64,000 bases of DNA. Source: Antrihabitans spumae (lineage in GTDB: Bacteria; Actinomycetota; Actinomycetes; Mycobacteriales; Mycobacteriaceae). Position 1 is the first letter of the stretch; every line of letters starts with the position of its first letter. Below the pieces are notes generated by a model that saw only the letters and a list, made by a program, of their open reading frames with translations, did not search any database and was not told the origin of the DNA. Where the stretch lies: positions 1-64,000 of the forward strand of contig NZ_JBIMSN010000141.1 of the NCBI RefSeq assembly GCF_043944905.1, given 5' to 3'. The translations under genes and the position numbers were made by a program. Below are positions 57,348 through 64,000 of this stretch, piece after piece.

Positions 57348-58328
57348 ATGGCTGAGCGTGAAACGCAGCAACAGCAGGACGAGCCGGTGGGCACCCCGGC
57401 GGCGGGTAGCCGCACGTTCCAGATCCGATTCGACGACTATCGCGCCGAGGTCGTATCGACAGGAGCCGGATTGCGGATGCTGGAGCGCGCAGTCGACGGC
57501 AAAGCGGTGCAACTCACCGAATCCTGGCCTGCCGGAACGAAACCGCCGCTCTCGGCAGGGCTTGTGCTCGCGCCGTGGCCGAACCGCATCCGAGACGACT
57601 TCTTCTATTTCGACGGCATCGAGCATCAGTTGGAACTCACCGAACCAGCGCGCAACAACGCGATGCACGGTCTCGTCCGTCGTCGGGAATGGCAGTTGGA
57701 AGAACACGAGCGGCACCGCGTCAAACAGTCCATCGACGTCCGCCTGCAAAAAGGTTGGCCGTACCCGATGCGTTTGAGCGTGACGCACGAACTCGACGAA
57801 GAGGGTCTGTCGGTCACGCACACGGCGACGAACACGGGTCCGGTGCCAGCTCCGTTCGGTCTCGGCATGCACACGTTCGTTCGCGCGGGTGACGCGCCGC
57901 TCGACGAGTGCACACTCGAACTCGCCGTCGGAGTTCGCCAACCGCTCGACCCTGAGCGGATGCTGCCGGAGGGACCGTGTGTCCCGGTGCGCGGCACCGA
58001 ATACGACTTCAGCACCCCGCGCTCGCTGAAAGGGGTGTGGATGGATACGCCGTTCAGTTCCATCGACGTCGATACCGATGGTCGGGCCCGGCAGATTCTG
58101 CGAGCTCCGGACGGTACCGCGACGGCACTGTGGACCGACCGGACGTTTCGCTGGGTCCAGGTGTTCACGGCAGATCCCGCACGCGGACAGGCCTACCCCG
58201 ATCGCGGTAGAGCGCTGGCGATCGAACCGATGACCTGCCCACCGAATGCGTTCAACACGGGTATCGACGAGATCGTTCTCGAACCGGGCGAGACGTGGAG
58301 CGGCCAGTGGGGCATCACGTCGCTGTGA
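57348..58328 (+). CDS. Aldose 1-epimerase family protein
   Basis: A 326-residue beta-sandwich protein of the galactose mutarotase-like superfamily. Typical segments are LVLAPWPNRIRDDFFYFDG, NAMHGLVRRREWQL with the catalytic-type His, FGLGMHTFV and the late LAIEPMTCPPNAFNTG with a Glu. It interconverts sugar anomers; the sugar is not known. ATG 57348 has promoter elements at leaderless distance. It is independent of the upstream MFS gene by a 56-base gap. Confidence 0.9.
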   Translation: MAERETQQQQDEPVGTPAAGSRTFQIRFDDYRAEVVSTGAGLRMLERAVDGKAVQLTESWPAGTKPPLSAGLVLAPWPNRIRDDFFYFDGIEHQLELTEPARNNAMHGLVRRREWQLEEHERHRVKQSIDVRLQKGWPYPMRLSVTHELDEEGLSVTHTATNTGPVPAPFGLGMHTFVRAGDAPLDECTLELAVGVRQPLDPERMLPEGPCVPVRGTEYDFSTPRSLKGVWMDTPFSSIDVDTDGRARQILRAPDGTATALWTDRTFRWVQVFTADPARGQAYPDRGRALAIEPMTCPPNAFNTGIDEIVLEPGETWSGQWGITSL

Positions 58329-58541
58329 CGTTGGCCGCGTCTTCCGCCGAGCCTGCCAATCGCGTGTGGCGGGGTATTGGGCCAACTAGTCTGCTCAGCG
58401 TGGGTGCAAACCCGCGGTCAGTTCTCGATGCAGACACGACCCTCCGTGGGCGCGCGAGCGGTATTGCGACTAGCGTCTGATCGACTACGTCCGCGCGATT
58501 GCAACTCGCTACGCGACTGCTCAAGCCTGAGAGGGATATTC

Positions 58542-59840
58542 GTGCCCGCTGAGAACGACAACACCCCAACGCTCAGCTACCCCGGTGGCGAGTACCAGAT
58601 GTCCATTGCCAGGGCGACCGAAGGCAACGACGGCATCGATCTCGGAAAGCTGCTGGCCACCACCGGATACACCACCTTGGATCCGGGCTTTGTGAACACG
58701 GCCTCGACCAAGTCGTCGATCACCTACATCGACGGCGAGGCAGGCATCCTGCGCTATCGCGGGTATCCGATCGAACAGCTGGCGCAGAAGTCGACGTTCC
58801 TCGAGGTCAGCTACCTGCTGATCTACGGTGAGCTGCCGTCGGCGACCGAGCTGGACAAGTTCACGGACAAGATCCGCAGGCACACACTGCTGCACGAAGA
58901 TCTCAAACGATTCTTCGATGGCTTTCCCCGCAACGCGCATCCGATGCCTGTGCTCTCCAGCGCCATCAACGCGCTGTCGGCGTACTACCAGGATTCGCTC
59001 GACCCCGACGACCCCGAGCAGGTGGAACTCTCGACGATTCGGCTGCTTGCGAAGCTGCCGACGATCGCCGCGTACGCCTACAAGAAGTCGGTCGGGCAGC
59101 CGTTCCTATACCCGGACAACTCGCTGAACCTCGTCGAGAACTTCCTGCGTATGACCTTCGGCTTCCCTGCCGAGCCGTACGAGGTCGATCCCGAGATCGC
59201 CAAGGCGCTCGACATGCTGCTCATCCTGCACGCCGATCATGAGCAGAACTGCTCGACGTCGACGGTCCGCCTCGTCGGATCCTCCGATGCCAACCTGTTC
59301 ACCTCGGTCTCGGGCGGCATCAACGCACTGTGGGGTCCGCTGCACGGCGGCGCGAACCAGGCTGTGCTCGAGATGCTCGACAAGATCAAAGAAGAGGGCG
59401 GCACAGCGGGCGACTTCGTCAAGAAGGTCAAGAACAAGGAAAAAGGCGTGAAGCTGATGGGCTTCGGCCATCGCGTCTACCGCAATTACGATCCGCGGGC
59501 CGCGATCGTCAAGGAGACGGCGCACACCATTCTCGGGAAGCTCGGCGGCGACGACCAGCTTCTCGACATTGCGATGGCACTCGAAGAGGCCGCGCTCACC
59601 GACGATTACTTCATCGAGCGCAAGCTGTACCCCAACGTCGACTTCTACACGGGCTTGATCTACCGCGCGATGGGCTTCCCGACGCGCATGTTCACCGTGT
59701 TGTTCGCCATGGGTCGCCTGCCGGGCTGGATTGCGCACTGGCGTGAAATGCACGAAGACACAACCCTCAAGATCGGGCGTCCGCGCCAGATCTACACCGG
59801 ATACACCGAACGGGACTACAAGGAGTTGACCACCCGATGA
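58542..59840 (+). CDS. gltA: Citrate synthase (GltA2 type, type II)
   Basis: A 432-residue citrate synthase of the hexameric bacterial type, matching Rv0896. Motifs are ITYIDGEAGILRYRGYPIEQ, LHADHEQNCSTSTVRLVGS, NALWGPLHGGANQAVL (His), MGFGHRVYRNYDPRA (His) and NVDFYTGLIYRAMG (Asp). It is the likely main TCA-cycle enzyme. GTG 58542 has GAGAGGG about seven bases upstream. The 213-base upstream gap must hold its promoter; I saw no recognisable CRP or Ram site in it. Its stop overlaps the FKBP start as ATGA. Confidence 0.96.
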   Translation: MPAENDNTPTLSYPGGEYQMSIARATEGNDGIDLGKLLATTGYTTLDPGFVNTASTKSSITYIDGEAGILRYRGYPIEQLAQKSTFLEVSYLLIYGELPSATELDKFTDKIRRHTLLHEDLKRFFDGFPRNAHPMPVLSSAINALSAYYQDSLDPDDPEQVELSTIRLLAKLPTIAAYAYKKSVGQPFLYPDNSLNLVENFLRMTFGFPAEPYEVDPEIAKALDMLLILHADHEQNCSTSTVRLVGSSDANLFTSVSGGINALWGPLHGGANQAVLEMLDKIKEEGGTAGDFVKKVKNKEKGVKLMGFGHRVYRNYDPRAAIVKETAHTILGKLGGDDQLLDIAMALEEAALTDDYFIERKLYPNVDFYTGLIYRAMGFPTRMFTVLFAMGRLPGWIAHWREMHEDTTLKIGRPRQIYTGYTERDYKELTTR

Positions 59841-60196
59841 GCAAGCCAGAGGTCGAGTTTCAAGAAGGCCCCGCCCCCACCGAACTGGTCGTCAAGGACC
59901 TCGTCGTCGGCACCGGCACCGAGGCGGTCCCCGGCGGAACGGTCGAGGTGCACTACGTCGGCGTCGAGTTCGACAGTGGCGACGAGTTCGACTCTTCTTG
60001 GAACCGTGGCGAATCCATCCAGTTCCCGCTGCGTGGACTCATCAAGGGCTGGCAGGACGGCATTCCGGGCATGAAGGTCGGTGGCCGGCGCCAGCTCACC
60101 ATCCCGCCGGAGCTTGCCTACGGTCCCGCAGGTGGCGGTCATCGCCTGTCGGGCAAGACTCTCATCTTCATCATCGATCTGATCGACGCGAAGTAG
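59837..60196 (+). CDS. fkbP: FKBP-type peptidyl-prolyl cis-trans isomerase
   Basis: A 119-residue single-domain cytoplasmic FKBP. Conserved pocket segments are VEVHYVGVEFDSGDEFDSSW, IQFPLRGLIKGWQDGIPGMK, GGRRQLTIPPELAYG and LIFIIDLIDA. It catalyses prolyl isomerisation in protein folding. ATG 59837 overlaps the gltA stop. Its stop codon borders palindromic element copy 4, and the 3' end is overlapped by the convergent membrane protein gene. Confidence 0.94.
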   Translation: MSKPEVEFQEGPAPTELVVKDLVVGTGTEAVPGGTVEVHYVGVEFDSGDEFDSSWNRGESIQFPLRGLIKGWQDGIPGMKVGGRRQLTIPPELAYGPAGGGHRLSGKTLIFIIDLIDAK

Positions 60197-61472
60197 GCGG
60201 CTCCGCCGCTCGTGAGTCCTTTCGGAGGGTCCGCCCTCCTAAAAGACTCACGAGTACGAGGGTGGTCAGCGCGAAAAATGCGGCCACCAACGTCATCGGG
60301 CTCGGTGTGCGCCAGCCACCTGAGGTTGCATTGTGCTGCACCGCAACCGGATCGTTGACGGTCGCCGCGAGCTGCGTGGTGGCAGACGAGGTCGGCAGTC
60401 CAGCGATGCCCTTGTCCACCTGGGTGGCGAGTGAGCCGGACAGTTGGGTCAGCTGCCCGATGCCGTCGGTCAGTTGCGTCGATGCATCGGTCAACTGTGC
60501 CCCACCTTCGGTGGCGAGTTGGTCGAGCCCGGCAGTGAGTTGGTTGGCTCCGTCCGACAGTTGCGTTGTTGCACTTGTCAATTGGCCGACGACGACCTGC
60601 AGTAGCGCCCCCAGGTCTGTGCTCGGATCGACCGAATCGCCGAGCGAGGTCGATACGGTCCCAAGTTGGTCGCCCACCTGCTGCGCGGTGTTGCGCACAC
60701 CCGTCAGCGTTTCGATCGCGCCGTTCAGCTCGGGGCTTGGCGGCAGTGTGCGCAGGATCGCGAGGGTCGTGTCGACTCCGGTCGCGAGTTCGTTTGCGCG
60801 AGTTGTGGTCTCGCCGATCGTGACGCCCGTCGAGCTGAGTGTCGCCGCCAGTTCGTCGGCCTGTGCCGTCGCGCCGCCGACGACACCTGCAAGCTCGTCG
60901 ATCGCGGCCGAGAGCTGCCCCGAGCCGTCGCGCGCCGCATCCAGATAGCCGATCAATCCGGTGACTCCGGTGCTGAACTGGCCGACTCCTGAATTGGCCG
61001 CACCGACACCGGCATTCAGAAACTGCGTACCGAGCTTAAGTTGGCTCAAGGTGGAGCGAGCGGTCGAAATCGATTGCAGTGCAGTGTCGATACCCTGTCG
61101 ACGGATCTGGTCGATCACCGCAGCGCTGGCTTGTGCACCCAAGTCGGTGTCGCCTACGTCGACCGTCACCACGGCGCGTTGTGGCGCAGCGGTGTCGAAC
61201 GATGCCATCGCGTCGCTGAGATCTGTTGGCAGGTAGACGGTTACGGCTGCTGCGCCGATGTCGTCGGTGCGGCCGTCGGCCCAGCTGTAACCGGTGGGTG
61301 CTGTCGTCGAACCGAGCAGTGCGTCGATGACGCGATCACCGGTCGGGCCGGTGTCCTCGTTCACCAACGCGATGACCGACTCGGTGGAGTGATACTCGCT
61401 GTAGAAGTACCAGCCGAGTCCACCCATCGCGATTGCCGTGATCCCTGTAATTGCTGTCAACTTGTTGCGCAC
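60171..61472 (-). CDS. YhgE/Pip-like membrane protein, short form
   Basis: A 433-residue protein with an N-terminal transmembrane helix (about 7-25). The extracytoplasmic domain begins STESVIALVNEDTGPTGDRV, like YhgE/Pip proteins. A long helical region has repeated L-x-x-G and Q-L patterns (DGANQLTAGLDQLATEG, DASTQLTDGIGQLTQLSG), and one C-terminal helix follows. The multi-helix C-terminal half of full YhgE is absent. The last 35 or so residues, including part of that helix, are encoded by palindromic element copy 4 and antisense fkbP sequence. Function unknown. Confidence 0.75.
   Translation of the reverse strand: MRNKLTAITGITAIAMGGLGWYFYSEYHSTESVIALVNEDTGPTGDRVIDALLGSTTAPTGYSWADGRTDDIGAAAVTVYLPTDLSDAMASFDTAAPQRAVVTVDVGDTDLGAQASAAVIDQIRRQGIDTALQSISTARSTLSQLKLGTQFLNAGVGAANSGVGQFSTGVTGLIGYLDAARDGSGQLSAAIDELAGVVGGATAQADELAATLSSTGVTIGETTTRANELATGVDTTLAILRTLPPSPELNGAIETLTGVRNTAQQVGDQLGTVSTSLGDSVDPSTDLGALLQVVVGQLTSATTQLSDGANQLTAGLDQLATEGGAQLTDASTQLTDGIGQLTQLSGSLATQVDKGIAGLPTSSATTQLAATVNDPVAVQHNATSGGWRTPSPMTLVAAFFALTTLVLVSLLGGRTLRKDSRAAEPPTSRRSDR
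60196..60254. repeat. Palindromic 3'-end element, copy 4
   Basis: The flank GGCGGCTCCGCC (60196-60207) is followed by CTCGTGAGTCCTTTCGG (60209-60225), a GGGTCCGCCC-type centre, and the complementary arm ending CTCACGAG at 60254 with two mismatches. It starts at the last base of the fkbP stop codon. The opposite-strand gene reads through the whole element. Confidence 0.88.
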
Positions 61473-61652
61473 GAGATCACGCTATGGCGACGTTATGCGG
61501 GCATTCTGGCCCAAGATTGAGGTGACTCTGTGAGTGTGGTGGTCAACCGCTGCCGCGGAGCAATGAGAGAGATACGTCATCTTTATGTCACAAGCTGGTG
61601 AGGCTTGTTGTGGAATAGACTCCGACCTGGAGTTACCGGCAAAGGAGCTGGC

Positions 61653-61874
61653 GTGACCGATACCGCGAAGGCTGATCTGAAGCGCGAGCTCGGCGACGGG
61701 CTCCCCGTCCTCGACGAGCTGTCGGACGCCGATGCCGCCGACATACTCGAACTCTTCCAGGCTGCTCGTAAGACCGAGCAGAAGCAGTTGATGGCAGCGA
61801 TCGACGAAACCATCGACGCGCTGCCCTGGATGTTTCGCGGCACAGCCCGCAAGATCATCGTTGGCAAGAAATGA
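61653..61874 (+). CDS. Small uncharacterised helical protein
   Basis: A 73-residue soluble, mostly helical protein beginning VTDTAKADLKRELGDGLPVL and ending RGTARKIIVGKK. GTG 61653 is backed by AAAGGAG. It overlaps the next gene as ATGA, so the two products are made together and may interact. No family recognised. Confidence 0.75.
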   Translation: MTDTAKADLKRELGDGLPVLDELSDADAADILELFQAARKTEQKQLMAAIDETIDALPWMFRGTARKIIVGKK

Positions 61875-63097
61875 GCGACCTGGTCACGCGCGCTCAGCTC
61901 ACGATGCTGGCGAAGCTGCTGCATGTACCCGTCGAGCGAGTGCAGCACCTGGAACATCTCGGCGCCGATCAGCTGTTCGCGTTGCGTGATCGTATGGCAG
62001 GCATCATGTTCGACGAGAACGCAGAGATGTTCAGCCGTATCGCGATGCTCGTCCCGATCGTGCCGCTGCAGATCGCCATGCCGATCGTGCAGAAGGTGAC
62101 ATCGCCGGAAATGGCCGGTCGTTCGGCAGGTGCTGTGGCAGTGGCACATCCGAAGAAAGCCGCGGCCGCGATGACGATGGTCGACATCGCCTACGGCGCC
62201 AGCGCCGCGGCGTTTCTCGATCCGCGGGCCGTTGCCAAGATCGCGCACGTCGCGCCGCACGGACCCGTGGTCGACATCGCCAACGAACTGATGAGACGCA
62301 AGGACTACATCACCGGCGGACTGTTTGTGGACGCGGCAACGCCCGAGCTGATCAGAGCCATCGAGGCGGGAGTCGACGACGACGAAGGCCTGATTCGCAC
62401 GGGCGCATACGTCCACTCGGGCAAAGTCGTCAGCGATATCCTGCGCGTCATCATCGATGCGTCTCCGGGCCGCATAGCGCGGCTCATCACGACTGTCGTC
62501 GGTGGGTCGGACGACCTGCAGATCGCGGCTCTGTCCGTCTTCGCCAGAATCGACGCGGATCTGATCGAGATCATCGGCGACACGCTCTTCGAACAGGAAG
62601 ACCCCGATGCCGTCGGGGCTTTGGTGCGCAACTTAGTTGCCAACGACGCGATATCGGAACTGATGCAGTTCGTCGGGCACCTCAGCGAGTCCGCGCTGCG
62701 CACCTTCGGGGGTAATCCTGTTGCGCACGAACACGATCTGCTCGAGGCGGCGGTCACCGCAGCCGCGGATCACGACGACCCGAACGTCTGGCACGGACTG
62801 CTGAACATCGCCGACGCGGCAGACACCGATGTGCAGCGGCGCGTGCTGGAACTGGTTGTGGCGGGCGACGGGGAGTTGCCGACCCGAATCGCCGCCAGCG
62901 CAATCGATGCGGACCTCTGGCCGCTACTGCTGCGTGTTCTTGCGAATCAGACCGCCGACCTGCAGGAGCGGGTGGCGGCGTCATGGGGTTCCTCGTTGCC
63001 TGAGCAGGTGCAGGAGACCGTGCTCGTTCGTGCCCGCGAGCTCGGGCTGGAAGAGCAGCTGCGGCCCGCTACCGCGGCGATGTCGGCGGCCGGCTAA
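61871..63097 (+). CDS. Uncharacterised alpha-helical (HEAT-like) protein
   Basis: A 408-residue protein with recurrent helical units such as AMTMVDIAYGASAAAFLDPR, VVDIANELMRRKDYITGG and EQEDPDAVGALVRNLVANDA, suggesting a HEAT/solenoid-like fold. No transmembrane helix, signal or catalytic motif is clear; a hydrophobic run at about 55-75 (MLVPIVPLQIAMPIVQKV) may be buried. Translation is coupled to the small protein upstream. The 3' end overlaps a convergent sensor kinase gene by 29 bases. Function unknown. Confidence 0.75.
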   Translation: MSDLVTRAQLTMLAKLLHVPVERVQHLEHLGADQLFALRDRMAGIMFDENAEMFSRIAMLVPIVPLQIAMPIVQKVTSPEMAGRSAGAVAVAHPKKAAAAMTMVDIAYGASAAAFLDPRAVAKIAHVAPHGPVVDIANELMRRKDYITGGLFVDAATPELIRAIEAGVDDDEGLIRTGAYVHSGKVVSDILRVIIDASPGRIARLITTVVGGSDDLQIAALSVFARIDADLIEIIGDTLFEQEDPDAVGALVRNLVANDAISELMQFVGHLSESALRTFGGNPVAHEHDLLEAAVTAAADHDDPNVWHGLLNIADAADTDVQRRVLELVVAGDGELPTRIAASAIDADLWPLLLRVLANQTADLQERVAASWGSSLPEQVQETVLVRARELGLEEQLRPATAAMSAAG

Positions 63098-64000
63098 CCG
63101 ACAGTTCGAGCACAAGCCGAGCGCCCCCGAGCGGGCTCACGTCGAAATAGGCTCGGCCACCGTGTAGTTGGGCTTGCTGGGCGACCAACGCCAGACCAAG
63201 ACCGGAACCGGATTTGGCAGCCGACGCACCTCGGTAGAAGCGCTCGAACACCGCGGTGCGCTCCGATTTGGGTACGCCGATGCCGTCGTCGTCGACCGTG
63301 ACAACGATGGCATCGTCGGTTCGCCGCGCCGCAGTGATCACCACGTTGTGCGCGCGGCCGTGTCGTGCCGCGTTGCTGAGCGCATTGTCCACGGCGAGGC
63401 GTAGCCCGGCGGAAAGTCCGCGCATGATCAGCGCCTGCTCGGCGTCGACGCGGACGGTGAGGTCGGCGAAGTGGCGCATTGCGTCCTGTGCAGCGATGTC
63501 GCAGATCTCGACAACGTCGGTATCGGAATGGTCGCTGTCCGAGGCCAATTCGCCCGATGCCAAACGCTCCAGCGCGGCGAGCGTCGCTTCTACTCGGCCT
63601 TGCGTTCGCGCGAGGTCGTCGAGGATTTCGGTCCGCTGCGCGTCGTCGAGATCGAGTGTGCGCAATACCTCGATGTCGGTACGCATTGCGGTCAGCGGTG
63701 TGCGTAACTCGTGCGCCGATGCGGCCGCGAAGTCCCGCGCGGTCGTCAATGCTGCCGTCGTGTCGGCCTGCGCATCGTCGACTCGCTGCAGCATTGCTGT
63801 GAGTGCGTCCCCGAGTTCGTCGGCCTCGCGCACCCCGCCTGCCTGTTTGGCCGGCTGAGGTTGTCCGGCGCTGATCCGACGCGTCAACTCGACGATCGGC
63901 CGAACGGCCCTGCCGCCGAAGATCCAGCCGAGCCCTCCGGATGCTGCGATCGCAAGTGCGCCTGCCGCGACGACGTAGCGTCGCTGGTCGGCAGTTGCGC
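63069..64000 (-). CDS. Sensor histidine kinase, 5' end beyond the window
   Basis: Partial; the frame stays open to the right edge. In transcription order the visible part has a transmembrane helix (YVVAAGALAIAASGGLGWIF), a HAMP-like linker (GRAVRPIVELTRRISAG), the phosphoacceptor H-box AHELRTPLTAMRTDIEVL, the N-box NALSNAARHG, G1 VDDDGIGVP with FERFYRG, and G2 GSGLGLALV. This is a complete HisKA-HATPase core. The sensor part and any response regulator would lie beyond 64000. A TTG at 63887 is not the true start. Confidence 0.92.
   Translation of the reverse strand, partial: ATADQRRYVVAAGALAIAASGGLGWIFGGRAVRPIVELTRRISAGQPQPAKQAGGVREADELGDALTAMLQRVDDAQADTTAALTTARDFAAASAHELRTPLTAMRTDIEVLRTLDLDDAQRTEILDDLARTQGRVEATLAALERLASGELASDSDHSDTDVVEICDIAAQDAMRHFADLTVRVDAEQALIMRGLSAGLRLAVDNALSNAARHGRAHNVVITAARRTDDAIVVTVDDDGIGVPKSERTAVFERFYRGASAAKSGSGLGLALVAQQAQLHGGRAYFDVSPLGGARLVLELSVSRPPTSPR

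Overview
The window reads as chromosomal DNA of a high-GC, mycolic-acid-type actinobacterium, most likely Rhodococcus or a close relative. The support is family content: an IdeR-boxed mycobactin-type cluster, a PlsB/PlsC pair, a DsbA-VKOR couple, Rpf, SepH, an XPB helicase with its partner, LppU-like lipoproteins and F420-type oxidoreductases. From about 25.5 to 60 kb the gene families run in nearly the order I recall for Mycobacterium tuberculosis Rv0858c to Rv0896 (dapC, xpb and partner, a small conserved protein, rpfA, yccF, csp, MFS, DUF3027, MarR, SpoU, sepH, serC, citA, gltA2). This part is therefore conserved core rather than an island. No insertion sequence, prophage, CRISPR array, tRNA or rRNA gene was recognised.

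Layout. 0-10 kb: an ArsR-like regulator; an alcohol/aldehyde oxidation pair (GMC oxidoreductase then aldehyde dehydrogenase) divergent from an AraC regulator; a minus-strand run of plsB, a HAD-PlsC fusion and an RluA pseudouridine synthase. 10.6-19.7 kb: a compact siderophore locus of salicylate synthase, aryl-AMP ligase, one NRPS (ArCP-Cy-A-PCP), lysine N-hydroxylase and a siderophore-binding lipoprotein, with IdeR-like boxes before mbtI and between mbtA and mbtB. 19.7-25.5 kb: ohrR-ohr; DAHP synthase preceded by a short leader peptide with Tyr-Phe-Trp-Phe codons; AlkB; DsbA/VKOR; a LysE exporter. 25.5-42 kb: dapC, an ECF41 sigma factor, an LLM oxidoreductase, xpb and partner, tandem LppU-like lipoproteins, rpfA with a c-di-AMP (ydaO-type) riboswitch and CRP box, yccF, csp, an MFS protein. 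42-64 kb: a sacsin/Hsp90-like ATPase, PAP2, TetR, MarR, MFS, P450, SpoU methyltransferase, sepH, serC, both citrate synthases (citA and gltA), pdxH, aldose epimerase, FKBP, a YhgE-like membrane protein, an uncharacterised pair, and a sensor kinase cut by the right edge.

Three signals stand out. (1) An apparently leaderless aromatic leader peptide and an SD-sequestering hairpin sit before DAHP synthase. (2) Four copies of a long palindromic element (core CTCGTGAGTCTTTTCGG and its complement) lie at gene 3' ends, always in the same orientation to the upstream gene, and they supply C-terminal codons to three proteins. (3) The mycobactin-type locus has only the front-end enzymes, and its single adenylation domain carries a threonine-like specificity code. 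Many genes also show a -10 hexamer five to seven bases before the start codon, which points to leaderless transcripts.
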